DNA of 64,000 nucleotides from Asparagopsis taxiformis (GCA_030407315.1 JALQPE010001689.1:1-64000), one strand, 5' to 3'. Shown: positions 1 to 13,199, counted from the stretch's first letter. Program-made: numbers and translations. The notes: generated by a model not told the origin, from the sequence alone.

Positions 1-3000
1 AAGCTTACTGGGATCGTTTGACAGAACGCGTCCTCGCGTTGAGCTTCGATAAGCTCGTCCCTCTAATGGGAAGCTGAACGTCAGCTGGTGCCGCGTGCCG
101 AATCGTCTTCAGCAGCGCGCTGTTCGTCGGGAAATCCGGTTCCTCGTCAAGAACGTCATCGAGCGAACGCGTCGCGGTTGAACTCGAGTCCCTCGTTGCC
201 AGCCGTCGCGGCTGGTGCTCGGTTCGTCACGAGTCCTCGTTCGACGGGGTCGTGACCCCTGGCATTCGGTGCCTCTTTACGTACGGACGTCGTTCGTCCT
301 TGCCCTTTTCGTGTGGGGTGTCGCCGACTGCGAGTCGTCACGAGGACTGCGTCCCCGTACGATGGTACGTCATCGTCAACGGGTCGACCGTCGTCATACG
401 TAGATATCACGCGTGATAAGCGTCAGGTACCTGGTGCACGCGCCCAGGCCTGTACGTAACTTCGAAATCGAATTCGGCAACGCGTAGCCTCCATCGTAGT
501 AGTCGTCCGGACGCGTCCGTAAGCGTCCTTAGCCAACGCAAGGCTTCGTGGTCCCGTACGTACGGTGAACCGCTGACCCTCTACATAGGGTCGGAGCGAC
601 GTTATCGCCCAGACGACGAAGTAGCACTCGCGCTCGGTCGCTGAGTAACCGCGTTCGGTTTCGTTAAGGGTCTTCGACCAGTACCCAATCGGCACCCATT
701 CGTTGGGCTTATCTTCGTTTTGCTGCTGGAGCAACGTAGCTCCCAGCTGATACGCTGACGCGTCGGTATCGATCATGAACGGACGTCCCGCCTTCGGAAG
801 GTGCAATACTGGTGGCGACACCAGTATTGTCTTCAACGTTTCGAACGCATTCGTTTCCGCGTCCGTTGGGTTCGTCCAATCGGGGGAAGCGTCCTTCTTC
901 AACATCGTGTTGAGTGGCCGAGCGATCTCGGCATACGCCTTTACGAAACGGCGGTAAACGTTGGCCGCGCCCAAAAACGATCGACATTGCGTCTTGTCTC
1001 GCGGGAACGCAGCCGTACGAAAGGCTTCCTTGTTCCGTGCTGCGACGTGCAGCTTCCCTGGGGTAATCACGTGCCCCAGGTAGTCAACTCGTGGTTGAAA
1101 GAACGAGCACTTCGTGAGCTTTAACGTTACTCCCGCTGCGCGTAGCAGGGAAAGCACCTGGTCAACGTGACCCAGGTGAGACTCGAGGTCTTTCGAAAAG
1201 ACGATTACGTCGTCTAAGTAAACAAGGCACGATTGCCAACGTACTCCGGAGAGGATGATGTCCAACGTCCGCTGAAACGTAGCGGGGGCATTTCGTAGCC
1301 CGAATGGCATTCGCACGTAGCGATACGTTCCCATGAAAGACGTAAACGTTGTCTTATCACGGTCCTCGGCGGAGACGGGCACTTGCCAGTAAACCGGCGT
1401 TACAATCGAGTGTCGTGAAGATGGCGGCGTCGCCAAGCGAATCGAGGCAATCTTCCATACGAGGAAGCGGGTACGAATCAGCGATCGTTTTCGCGTTCAA
1501 ACGCCTGTAGTCGACACAGAAACGTAAGGATCCGTCCTTCTTCGGCACCAACACGATTGGTGACGCCCATTCGCTGGACGCGGGTTCGATAACCCCTTCG
1601 TTGAGCATCTTCGTGATCTGCTCCTCGGCTATCGAACGTAAAGCCGGACCCTGACGATAGGGCATTGAACGTATGGGCCGCGTGCCCGGTTCGAGTTCGA
1701 TTCGATGCTCCGTAGCATTGATTTCGCCGAGGCGTCCGCTCGTCCACATTGACGAATGTGTAGCTAGCATCTCGTTGATGCGCTTTCGTAAATCCTCGTC
1801 GTCGAGGTGCGACAAATCGATTGTCGACTGCCAATCCGTGGCGGGGTCGTTCCCCTTTTCGTTGACCAACGGGTCTGGCGTTTCGTCGCCCAACCCGTTC
1901 GTGCTCGTCCGCGTCGTCGCGTCAACTAGCGGTAGGTTCAAAACCTTCGCGAGGGCTTCGCCGCCCTCACGCCTGAGTGGGACGATTCCCAACGGGGAGC
2001 GTACCGCGTACGCAATCGTCGCGCCTTTCGGCAGCTCGCGGTCCTTCTTCGTGAAGTTAGATACGATAATAGAGAACGTCTCTCTGGGTCCTACGTCGAC
2101 CACTCCGTTGGCTATACGAAGCCCATGCCGGAATTGCACCGACGCTTTCGGTTCGAGGAACACGAGTCCGGTCGCCTCCGTCGTCACGTTGACGGTCCGT
2201 TGCGACATCGCCGGTACACGCGTGTACTTCGTCAGGCGAACCGAAAACGTTCGGCTTGGCCGATTCGAGGCCGCGTTACGCTCGCGGCGCTTCGGGTGTT
2301 CCACGTTTGGATTCGTTTCCCCTTCCTCCTCGTACGGAGTTTTCGAATCACCCTCCGCGATAATGGGTATCGTATCCCCTCGATGGAGTTCGATCGTTTG
2401 CGCTCGACAGCGTATGGCATCGACATGCCTCGACATGAGCGACGTGCCCATTATAACGGGGACAGCCAGCGTGTTGGCTACGAAGAACTTAACGCGGAAC
2501 AGCGAGTTCCCAAGCCTGACACGAAGCAGGATGGCGCCTTCGATGGGCAAACGTCGCCCGTTGGCGTCTCCGAGCTTCGGTAGCTCTTCGTCACGTAGAC
2601 AGCGGTCGACCCAGTCGTAGGGTAGTAAACTTGTTCGTATCAAGTTGTAGCCGCTGCACGTATCCATCGCGATGGTAATCGCCCTCATCACGTTGAGGTC
2701 TAGTCCGATCGTTCCGGATACGATATAATGCTTCGACGCAAGTAGGCACGTATGCCCGTCGAGGACCAACGGTTCGGTCCTGACCGGCGCGCGGTCTACG
2801 TCTTCGCTAGCGATTCGTCGCTTCACCGCATGAGCCCGTATGGCTTCTTTTGCGTCGACACGCTTCGTATAAGCCGCGTGCTTGGCTTTCTCGCGCTCGG
2901 AAGCGTCGTGCTTCCGGGTAGCGCGTCTCGCTCGTCTGCGAGGCTTCCTCTTCGTGTGAGGTTCGTTTGTCCCGTCGGACTTCGTTTCCTCCCCCACGTC

Positions 3001-3204
3001 GGGTGTCGTGTGACTCGAGTTGGCCTTCGCGGCCGTGAGCTTTACGTAACTCTCGTTCATCGGTGAGCCTGCGGAGGACCAATCATCGACGTCGGTCGTC
3101 CCCCTTTTACGTAAGGGTTCAGGCGATGTGGGTGGCTCGTGACCTACATCGCCTGGTCGTTTTCCGGCGCGGGGCCGTTCGACACGTCGTCGTCGTGAGC
3201 CCAC
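1..3204 (-). pseudogene. pol: Ty3/gypsy pol (protease-RT-RNase H), decayed and truncated
   Basis: Reverse-strand pol of a Ty3/gypsy LTR retrotransposon. Read from about 3204 downwards it shows a retropepsin-like active site (DTCSG instead of the usual DTG, near 2650). A reverse transcriptase follows (VDYRRLN, then YLDDVIVFS near 1205-1230), then an RNase H start (DTDASAYQLG near 760). The frame breaks at about 1392, 553 and 416, each by one base, so it cannot be read through. The first in-frame start is a GTG, and the reading frame overlaps gag by about 60 bp, which suggests that pol was expressed by frameshifting. Integrase would lie beyond the window start. The protein is clearly related to the chromovirus pol at 29.9 kb but uses far more CGT/ACG/TCG triplets. 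Family assignment is firm; the element is dead. Confidence 0.9.
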
Positions 3205-4370
3205 GAAGCTCGTTCGTCATCGTGCCTCGTTTCCACCTCGAGTGGTGTTTCGTCAGCGGAAGTCGTCACGTAGACTCCGCTGCGGCCATTACGCTGGCCA
3301 TTTCGTTCGTTCGCCCACGGGCGGAGATCACGTCGGTCATTACGAAAGTCGCCGCGGCGCCTGTCGAAGGGCCTTCCCCCGTCACGATTGGGGTTTCGGA
3401 GTATCGTAGGCGGCGTGCCGTACCTCCGCGGGGTTACGTTCCCTCGCTCGCCAGGTCGTTCCTGGTTTCGTTTAGCCATTCGTTGGCGGAAGTACTCAGC
3501 CTGACGTTGGTTGCTCTTCACGTGGAAGAGGTAGTACTTGTACGCGAAAAAGATCCGTTGATCTGGCGTCAGACGCGGACACGTGAACGTCGAGTGGCCA
3601 TCTTCGCGGCATGACCAACACGACAGCGTCCAGTAATCATTCGGGATTACGGAGTGCGCCAATTGCGTCTGCTCGCACGTGAGCTTCGGCACGTCCTCGC
3701 ATGGACGGTTCAATCGAGCTTCGAGCTCGTCCGGCTTTTCGTTTGCCGTTTTCGTATCGTTGGGCGGCGGCCCGTTCGTGAAGAGGATCGCCTCCAAATT
3801 CTCGGCAACGTGAGCCGCAGCGAGCGACACGTCGTCATCGTCCCTCGCGGGGATGTTCGGGTTACCATCGTGGTAACTGGGCTCGCTAGCCCGTTCATTA
3901 CGTAAGTACGCGGACTCATCGTAGTCCGCGAACTTCCTCGACTCGTGGTCGGAAATAGCCAACGTAGGCTTCACCGGAAACCGCACTTTCGGTTTCGCGG
4001 CTGACGCGACAGCTGCCGTACGTGCACGGAAGGTCGTTCCTTCGGCCGTCGCCAATCGTCTCACAACGGTGAGGTCGTTCCTCTCTCGTTCGGGGAGTGA
4101 CCGGAGTCGTTCCGTCACGGCTGCCCGCGTCGAGGGCAGCAATCCACGTACGTAGTGGTGAACGAGGAGTCGATCCGTAAACACGTAGTTGCACGCCCGC
4201 GTGGCGGTGTCGAGTCTATCAGCGTACTGATTCTCGTCCTCGTTAGGATTCTGCGTGATCATCGTGACCTTTTCGTAGGCCTCCTGCAGCACGTCGTCTT
4301 GCAGGTATCGTTTAATCAACGCGTTGATTACGTGAGGCCACGAGACGTCTGTGTTCTCGGAAATGGACGC
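3144..4370 (-). pseudogene. gag: Ty3/gypsy gag, 5'-truncated
   Basis: Reverse-strand gag of the same decayed Ty3 element, which would package the element's RNA. Near 3585-3622 it has a CCHC zinc knuckle (CWSCREDGHSTFTC). Upstream is a capsid-like stretch (NEDENQYADRLDTA) that aligns with the gag at 27.9 kb. Homology to that gag starts abruptly around SENTDVSWPHV, and the frame opens with TTG, so the N-terminal half is missing. The breakpoint near 4370 runs straight into DNA rich in GGACGTCC, the motif of the repeats to the right, so a later insertion or rearrangement probably removed the 5' end. No LTR of this element is visible. Confidence 0.85.
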
Positions 4371-4620
4371 GGACGTCCACAACCTCTAGTACACCTAGTA
4401 TTACTAGGCGGACGTCCATGTTCTCCAGTATTTTTGGATGTCCGCCTAGAACCGGACGTCCATGCGGTCTAGTACGTCTAGTATTACTAGGACGACATTC
4501 ATTGTTTCTAGTACCACGGATGTCCCCCTCGGGATGGACTTCCGCCATGTCTATGTCAACCTAGGACGGGCGCCGGTTCAGAAATTCAAAAATTTCGACC
4601 CCAGAAATTTCTGCCGCCTT
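4371..4620. repeat. Short palindrome-rich junction (GGACGTCC / CCTAGTATTACTAGG)
   Basis: This stretch contains several GGACGTCC or GGATGTCC boxes and two copies of a 15-bp palindrome, CCTAGTATTACTAGG near 4394-4408 and a close copy near 4478-4491. GGACGTCC is also the hallmark of the repeats at 5.9-7.9 kb and 10.5-12.2 kb, so this may be the left edge of that repeat element. No coding sequence is evident. Confidence 0.5.
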
Positions 4621-5954
4621 GCTCGACATGGATGTCCGCATCCATCACGGCGACCACTCTATTTTTCCTTGTCGGTCGACTCCAATTTCGTCTTTAATTT
4701 TTTCATCCTCTCGCTCACACCCCCTTCCATTTGGTGCTCACCTCCCCCGTACTGTACCTCAAACACCCCCAATACCACTCTAGAACGCATTTTCAGCTAC
4801 CTATCCCCGCTTCCACGGTGCACACCTCCATTCCATACCTACTTTTCTGCTCTACCGTACAGATTTCTTATAACCAGTCCTCATACTACCTCAGAATAGG
4901 GAAAACATCCCCTATCCCCTCGACCATGCTCTCCCCCATCACCTTTGCAACGTATTGTTCTTCAATACCCTCTCTCCTCTTCCTTCAACCCCTCTCCTTC
5001 GCCCTCTCCACAAAATTCCCCTGTAGCTTACTCTTCGAAAACCTCTCACTCCTCATCCCGTACCCGACCTGCTCCACTCCTCCCTCCCTCACCTGCTACA
5101 TGCCCCCACGCCATCCGCATCTTCGATACCGTATACACCACCACCACCACCACCGGCCCACGCTCCCGCTCCGACGCCGTCTCCCCAGAAACCTCCCCGC
5201 TCTGAACCACATATCAACCCCCCACTTCGCACCCATCCTCCCACTCTCGTCCCTCCCCAAATACAATAACCCCCTTCTTCTCCATCACATCCCCACTCAC
5301 CAAAGCCAGAACAGACGCCACCCCCTTCCCGCCTCTTTCTCCTCACTTTCCTAAAAAACCCCTCCTCTCGGCGCCTTCAACCGCACCCTCCTACGGTCCC
5401 ACCTAAACACCTCCTCCGCCCTCACTACCCCAACACCCCGCAGTGTCTCCCCAATCCCTATCATATGCTCGTCGGCACTCCTCTCCGAATCACAATCCAA
5501 TCTAAACCCGCACTCCGTACATTTCCACCTCCCCCTGTACTATTCCAAGATTGCATCCCTCCAGAGAACACATCCTCATACCACAGAAGAATTTTCTTCC
5601 TCTCATACCTCATCCTTAAAACCTCCATCAGCTCCATCTAAATTTCGATGTAAATATTTTCTCCACTATGCAATCTCAAACATGTATGAGCCTATGACTT
5701 TCCGCTTTGTCAACCCTGAATATTGGTACTCATGTATTCATAAAATAGGGCCACCCACATCCCTATCCCGTTCTGCAAGCTTTACAAACCACTAGACGCA
5801 TACTCCACAACTATACAACAAACACTACTCCGAGTAGTGAGTAGCGAGTCGCTATTTCAGACGACGCGGTACACAAATAGCGTAGTCTCAACCTTCCGTG
5901 ACGCCTTCCCTGATGCGTACAAGTGCGAAACACGTCTAGACGTACATCAGAAGT
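4621..5954. other. Non-coding stretch, strongly pyrimidine-rich on the + strand
   Basis: From about 4690 to 5640 the + strand is dominated by C and T with very little G and holds a short (ACC)n tract near 5136-5155. The open frames crossing it are low-complexity Pro/Ser/Leu or Gly-rich strings, as expected of skewed sequence rather than protein. No gene, RNA or known element is recognised. Confidence 0.6.
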
Positions 5955-7918
5955 GAGCGCGGGATTTTTCGGCACAGGAGATGCTGGGCCACCAAATTGA
6001 TTTTTCGGAAATTTTAGAATTTCTGGGCTGGCCAGCAATGCAATCGAGCTGGACATCCACCGGACGTCCATTTCAGGTTGGTCGTGAGAGAGTGGGGCGG
6101 GAACATGATGAAACAAGGACCAAGACCTGTCCCTGACGTGTTGAGCCTGAAATCGACCCTTCGTAAGACGCGATTTTGGCTTACAGTTGGTGCTTACAGA
6201 AGCCAGTGATGACCCCGGTCGGGGCGGCAGCCGGTTCCTGGGGCCGTTGTGGCCAAATTAGACACCTTGATTTGAATTGAAATTTGGGCTATTCTCAAAA
6301 ACATGCACATGTGAACATGTTTTTGAGATGGGGGTCTGCCGTACGGCACAATCGACCCGCCCAAATCGATGATTTTTCACAATTTTTTTCTGCCCGAAAT
6401 TTTAGAATTTCTGGGCTGGCCAGCAGTGCAATCAAGCTGGACATCCACCGGACGTCCATTTCAGGTTGGTCGTGTGCTGCTCACATCTACGCATTACAGC
6501 AACCACGCAGGCGGGCTCACTACTCATACAAAGTGCACGTAGCATGGGCAGCATGATGGATGAGCAGTGTTTGTCGTGAGAAAGTGGGGTGGGAGCATGT
6601 CGAAACAAGGACCAAAACTTCGCCCTGGCGTATTGAGCCTGAGCCTGGAATCGATCCTTCGTGAGATGTGGCTTTGCTTACAGTTGTTGCTTACAGAAGC
6701 CAGCGATGGCCCCGCTCGGGGCGTCGGATGGCTTCTTCTGGGGCCGTTGTGGCCAGATTAGACACCTTGATTTGAATTGAAATTTGGGCTATTCTCAAAA
6801 ACATGCACATGTGAACATGTTTTTGAGATGGGGGTGTGCCGTACGGCACTTTCGACCTCCCAAATCGATATAATTTTGCAATTTTTTTTCTGACTGAAAT
6901 TTTAGAATTTCTGGGCTCGCCAGCAATGCAATTGAGATGGACATTCACCGGACGTCCATTTCAGGTTGGTCGAGTATTGCACATGGATACAGTTTTGCAG
7001 CTATTTCTCAGCCCAACATTTTAGAATTTCAGGGCTGACCAGCAATGTAACCGAGGCGGACTTCCACTGGACGTCCATTTCAAGTTAGGCTAGTGCTGCA
7101 CATTTGCTCGCATCGCAGCAACTAAGCAAGTGTTGAGAGCACCGAGATGCCATGCAGACAAGAGGGAACCGGCTGCAAACGGCTTCCCTGGTCGGCAGCT
7201 GGATGTCTGGATGTCAATGGCTGCAAGCATGGAAATCTTGCTACCGCACGGCGCATACACACTGCAGCAGCACATCACTGACGCATGCGAAAGTTGGGTG
7301 CTGCAGTGCGTGGTTGTTTGTGTGTTTGTGTGTGCACGACGAACCTTGTGGTATCCCTAGGCGTGCACTGGTGCAAAACATTTGGACTGCCCCATCGGTC
7401 GTACTTTGACGCATTTACATGCATCGGAGAACGACCAAGGAGGTAGAGCAGCAATCGCTGTTGGCTGAGCGTCCAAATTGGAGGGCTTGGGACAATGGTT
7501 CTATAGCAGTCATTTATAGGACGCCCACCGTTGATGACTGAGATCCACGGTGGGTTTAGTATTCATGGTGTTGTCCTGCATTGGCGGATGTCGAAGACGA
7601 GTACTTCCAGTGAGCGTCCAAGCTGAACAGCGTGAGTGGGTAAGTGAGCGGGGAGGGGCCGCTCGGGGCGCTTGGTAGCTTCTGGGGCCGTTGTGGCCAA
7701 ATTAGAATCAAGCCTATGTCCGGCGGACGTCCTGAATTGCTTTATTTTTTGGGCTATTCTCAAAACATGCACATGTGAACATGTTTTTGAGATGGGGGTG
7801 TGCCGTACGGCACTTTCGACCGCCCAAATCGATGTATTTTTGCATTTTTTTTCTGACTGAAATTTTAGAATTTCTGGGCTCGCCAGCAATGCAATTGCGC
7901 TGGTCATTCACCGGACGT
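5955..7918 (+). repeat. Left arm of a long inverted repeat with internal tandem units
   Basis: The arm carries several copies of a module: a GAATTTCTGGGCT box, then CAGCAATGCAAT, then a GGACGTCC palindrome. Copies lie near 6000, 6400, 6900, 7020 and 7860. Between them sit a hairpin (AAAAACATG, short loop, CATGTTTTT, at about 6292, 6792 and 7757) and the palindrome GCCGTACGGC. The part 6271-7918 reappears in reverse complement at 10549-12204 with few differences. The structure resembles a foldback-type element; no coding frame is convincing. Confidence 0.75.
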
Positions 7919-10548
7919 CTATATGCGCTCAAGCGATTGCTGTCTGCTTCAAATACCTGAGACATTATTGCCCCACACGACATAAAGTCCCCCAACATGC
8001 GACGCCCATCAAACATAAACATTTTCATGCTCTTACTACATTCTAGTCGCACACATCCATCCATCTTCAAACAAAAAATGTCATTTAAACACCACCAGTC
8101 CCGCTTCATCGTACGCCAATACCGTCCAGTCGCCCAGCAGACAAGCTAGCCGTGCAGAAAACAAGCACTGCCATCTACGACGGAAACGACTGGATCTCAT
8201 CATCGCTCTCAGCATTTCCAACAAGCCCAACATGTTTCCCCTACGTCACCCTGCAAAACGATACCATTGTATACTTCTGCATTCTCCGTCAATTGCATTC
8301 ATTCAATCTGCGCAATGAATTCTTCAATCTCGAAGCCGGCCGGTTTTCTGCCCATCCTGCAATAAGGGCATTGGAGAAAGTTCTCTAGCAATGGCCACTA
8401 AAGCCTTGATGCAACTACACGGTGCTGATTGCTTCTATCGCTTCCTCAAATCTGTCGACATTTACAACATACCATCCATCCGAAACATTTCCAAACTAAA
8501 CTAGACTGTTCATTGACAAACTCGCGTGTAGCCCCATTTAGACCACTCACCACTGGTATCTGCTGAGTCACCGCGCACTGCCCTGGTGCTCCCTCCTGAA
8601 TTCGCTTGGGCTGTCTCAATACATTCCGTACTATGCCTATGAAGCAGTCCCATTATGGATCAGCGTTCTGCGTGTTCAGCACATCATCCCCACGTTACCA
8701 GAGCTGCAATTTCTCAGCGGTACGGGTATCATCAATCCTTAGCACAGATGTGATACAGCAGCCGATGCAGGTCAATTTCTAGACTCGTAATTTTGCACTC
8801 AAGAAGGGAGATCGGTATGGAAATTGTCCAGGCATAACAAACCGCCTGTCCTGCTCTCCTGCAGAGCAAGCTCCATCGATCCAGTCGATCAGGAACCTGA
8901 CGACATGTAGTCGGCGTTCGTTCCGGACGCGGAAAGGGCAAATTTTTGTGTGGCGTTTGCAGATTCAGTCGCAACGGGAAGCGATGAAACTTTCCGCATG
9001 GCGTTTGACTGCGATTTATTTGAGACAGACATCGAGCGATCGGTGTTTCTGTCCAGATGAAGCTGGAGATCAATGCCGTATTTGAGCTGATAATTGGAGC
9101 AAAGATTTGAAACAAATTTTCTGTGCAAATTTACGACGCGACGCGACACGGCGGAGGGTGGATAACTCAACGTTAGATGTTATTGGTTGAGCCAACATTA
9201 CAAGACCGTACCGACGACACGCGCAATCATTGATTTTTCGCTCATTGCTTAGGGAGCAAAACTGTCCTATGGTCGTATCAAGTTAGACCAGCACATATTT
9301 CCGCAACTTCTTGGTGGAACGAAGTCGGTGCTCACGAAAGCCTGAGAGCTGCCTTGAGTCGAGGATTTTGTACGCCGCCTTATCTGTGGTAGTTTCATAC
9401 TGCGTTGTTTCACCGTTGGACCTGTGCCACGCACACTTGGATCTCTCTCCATACGTACGTGTAGATAAGATGTGAATTGAGCTACAATAGTATACCAAAC
9501 TGGAAACCAGTATCTACATGCTTTGTGAGAATATAATGCCTCTTCCTCGAGAAAAGGCCTCCTTCGGAATACTAGATTTCATTCAACCATATCCATCCAT
9601 CTCCCATCGCTTCAGCATGAAATCATCACCATTCCATCCATCGCAACGTTCGTCTCTATCGAAACACTACTCTCCACACATCTCCCCGATCTTTCAGTCC
9701 GACCGTACCCGGCGGCGGCCGAGAGAAACGTACTGGCCATTGTTAAAAGTATCTACGACGGCAATGAGCGCATATATTAAATCATTCTCTATGTGAACAC
9801 AGACCCTGATTGCCTCTCGTTTGTGGCAGAAATGAAACAAACACAAAGACTGCAACTCGTCCATGCGAGAAGCAAAAGCTACAGATTTTTAGCAAGTATC
9901 GATAGCTACAAAGAACCACTGCAACGTTTATTCTAGACTTGTATACATTTTCATTAGCACTTACATTACCATACACGAATAGTATTGCATTAAAGATGTT
10001 TATGAGAATGACAGGGGTCAGCGGCCGGGTTCCCTCCAGCTCAGCTTGGCTCAGCTCCGGATGCAGATGTGGTGAAGGGAAGAGAGAAAAGTCAGATATT
10101 CTACCATGATCTGATTTGATTTGCAATCCGAGAACTTCTTGACTCCCAAAAGGTGTAAACAGTATCCCTGCATATTGGCATCGCCCAAAAGAACTGCAGC
10201 ACTAACTCAATTTTCATTGCAGAGATCAGCACAACGTATTCGTCTTGAGTGTCACAAGTTGCAATTGGATGGCGCTGACTCGAAGCTAGGAGAGTTGGTA
10301 GTTGTGCAGAGTCGGCGTCTTCGGTTTGATCGCTCGTGTAAATATCCAAGCAAAATGGCAGGCAAGGAGATACAAAGCCACGCAACAATCAAGCTTACCA
10401 CATTCCCCAGCCAGAATCACCATAGAAATCCTTGTAGTCTGCATCACACAGATCATCTTACGCAGTGCGTGCTGCCCAGGTCGTTATTCGGCCCTATCCA
10501 GAAACACTTTCAGGCCTAGTGCAACCAGTAGATCTGAAATGGAAATGG
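7919..10548. other. Spacer between the inverted arms; no recognisable gene
   Basis: This 2.6-kb interior separates the two inverted arms. It holds only short open frames on both strands, none with a recognisable domain, and no tandem structure that I can see. If the arms belong to one element, this is its central cargo or filler, too decayed to name. Confidence 0.55.
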
Positions 10549-12204
10549 ACGTCCGGTGAATGACCAGCGCAATTGCATTGCTGGCGAGCCCAGAAATTCT
10601 AAAATTTCAGTCAGAAAAAAAATGCAAAAATACATCGATTTGGGCGGTCGAAAGTGCCGTACGGCACACCCCCATCTCAAAAACATGTTCACATGTGCAT
10701 GTTTTTGAGAATAGCCCAAAAAATAAAGCAATTCAGGACGTCCGCCGGACATAGGCTTGATTCTAATTTGGCCACAACGGCCCCAGAAGCTACCAAGCGC
10801 CCCGAGCGGCCCCTCCCCGCTCACTTACCCACTCACGCTGTTCAGCTTGGACGCTCACTGGAAGTACTCGTCTTCGACATCCGCCAATGCAGGACAACAC
10901 CATGAATACTAAACCCACCGTGGATCTCAGTCATCAACGGTGGGCGTCCTATAAATGACTGCTATAGAACCATTGTCCCAAGCCCTCCAATTTGGACGCT
11001 CAGCCAACAGCGATTGCTGCTCTACCTCCTTGGTCGTTCTCCGATGCATGTAAATGCGTCAAAGTACGACCGATGGGGCAGTCCAAATGTTTTGCACCAG
11101 TGCACGCCTAGGGATACCACAAGGTTCGTCGTGCACACACAAACACACAAACAACCACGCACTGCAGCACCCAACTTTCGCATGCGTCAGTGATGTGCTG
11201 CTGCAGTGTGTATGCGCCGTGCGGTAGCAAGATTTCCATGCTTGCAGCCATTGACATCCAGACATCCAGCTGCCGACCAGGGAAGCCGTTTGCAGCCGGT
11301 TCCCTCTTGTCTGCATGGCATCTCGGTGCTCTCAACACTTGCTTAGTTGCTGCGATGCGAGCAAATGTGCAGCACTAGCCTAACTTGAAATGGACGTCCA
11401 GTGGAAGTCCGCCTCGGTTACATTGCTGGTCAGCCCTGAAATTCTAAAATGTTGGGCTGAGAAATAGCTGCAAAACTGTATCCATGTGCAATACTCGACC
11501 AACCTGAAATGGACGTCCGGTGAATGTCCATCTCAATTGCATTGCTGGCGAGCCCAGAAATTCTAAAATTTCAGTCAGAAAAAAAATTGCAAAATTATAT
11601 CGATTTGGGAGGTCGAAAGTGCCGTACGGCACACCCCCATCTCAAAAACATGTTCACATGTGCATGTTTTTGAGAATAGCCCAAATTTCAATTCAAATCA
11701 AGGTGTCTAATCTGGCCACAACGGCCCCAGAAGAAGCCATCCGACGCCCGAGCGGGGCCATCGCTGGCTTCTGTAAGCAACAACTGTAAGCAAAGCCACA
11801 TCTCACGAAGGATCGATTCCAGGCTCAGGCTCAATACGCCAGGGCGAAGTTTTGGTCCTTGTTTCGACATGCTCCCACCCCACTTTCTCACGACAAACAC
11901 TGCTCATCCATCATGCTGCCCATGCTACGTGCACTTTGTATGAGTAGTGAGCCCGCCTGCGTGGTTGCTGTAATGCGTAGATGTGAGCAGCACACGACCA
12001 ACCTGAAATGGACGTCCGGTGGATGTCCAGCTTGATTGCACTGCTGGCCAGCCAGAAATTCTAAAATTTCGGGCAGAAAAAAAATTGTGAAAAATCATCG
12101 ATTTGGGCGGGTCGATTGTGCCGTACGGCAGACCCCCATCTCAAAAACATGTTCACATGTGCATGTTTTTGAGAATAGCCCAAATTTCAATTCAAATCAA
12201 GGTG
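10549..12204 (-). repeat. Right arm of the long inverted repeat, interrupted by CACTA copy A
   Basis: Reverse complement of 6271-7918, with the same modules, hairpins and GCCGTACGGC palindrome. It stops exactly at 12204, where a CACTA terminal repeat begins. In the left arm the corresponding sequence continues past this point (GGTGTCTAATTTGG read on this strand), so CACTA copy A inserted into this arm, presumably duplicating GTG (12202-12204). The rest of the arm should lie beyond A's right end, which is not in the window. Confidence 0.75.
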
Positions 12205-12217
12205 CACTACGGTGTTG
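12205..12217 (+). repeat. CACTA terminal inverted repeat, left end of copy A
   Basis: CACTACGGTGTTG, identical to the ends at 18674, 37102 and 61212 and to the reverse complement at 26856-26868. Confidence 0.9.
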
Positions 12218-12229
12218 AAAAGGGGGCCT

Positions 12230-12905
12230 CAGACAGTACTGCGAGACAGTGATTTTTACTGTCTGAGACAGTAAAAATCACTATGCGGCAAATGAAAATT
12301 AATGCCACACTTGGAGACAGTGATTTGCACTGTCTGGCAGACAGTACGGAACACTGTCTGCAGACAGTAAAAAACACTGTCTCACAGTACTGTCTGAGGC
12401 AGTGAATGGAGACAGTAAAAATTAATGATTTATTCAATAGCTGGATATGATGTAATTTACTGTACTGGGCAGTGTTGGCGGATAGTGTTTTGTATTGGCC
12501 AAGGCAACATGGCCGGATAGTGAAATACGCTGCCTGGGACAATAGATGGAACCAACACGGTGCACTGTCCTGGGCAGTACCTGGAGACAGTGATTTTCAC
12601 TGTCCTGGGCAGTACCTGGAGACAGTACTTTGTGCTGCCCTGGGCAGTACCTGTAGACAGTACTTTGTGCTGCCCTGGGCAGTACCTGTAGACAGTATTT
12701 CGTGCTGCCCTGGGCAGCACCTGTAGACAGTACTTTGTGCTGCCCTGGGCAGCACCTGTAGACAGTACTTTGTGCTGCCCTGGGCAGCACCTGGAGACAG
12801 TACTTTGTGCTGCCCTGGGCAGCACCTGGAGACAGTATTTGTGCTGCCCTGGGCAGCACCTGGAGACAGTATTTCGTGCTGCCCTGGGCAGCACCTGGAG
12901 ACAGT
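12230..12905 (+). repeat. Left subterminal repeats and 35-bp minisatellite of copy A
   Basis: First come dispersed GACAGT/ACTGTC boxes facing each other. From about 12563 about ten tandem units of 35 bp follow, each containing CCTGGGCAGTACCTG or CCTGGGCAGCACCTG plus GACAGT. Dense short subterminal motifs are what En/Spm-type accessory proteins bind to bring transposon ends together. That function here is inferred. The open frames across this array (repeating PGQHKVLS-type peptides) are artefacts of the tandem repeat. Confidence 0.8.
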
Positions 12906-13199
12906 AAAAGTAGTGTCCTGATATAGTAAAATTCGGTGTCTGGGAGTGGTGGATGAGATGGAGCGTCACGCTGTCGTGGGCATCTTTCTGGGGTAGAGGA
13001 AGGCAGTTCTAGCGCTATGAGGATGGGGCATGGACGGTATTCATATGGGAATGGACAGAATAGTACGGCTAGGAATTTTTATTTCGTAGTGACTATGAGC
13101 TAGCGAGAGGTATACGCGGTAGGATAGGTAGCAATCTAAGAGGGTGCGATATGGGAAGCTTCACTCTGGATTTGTTTATTTGCGCAGGCTACATTGAGA

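Noticed and set aside
4731..5354. 207-aa Pro/Ser/His-rich protein
   Set aside because: Low-complexity reading of a pyrimidine-rich strand with no domain or conserved counterpart.
12434..12969. Repetitive protein with PGQHKVLS-type units
   Set aside because: It is the translation of the 35-bp minisatellite in shadow frames, and copy C lacks the same reading.
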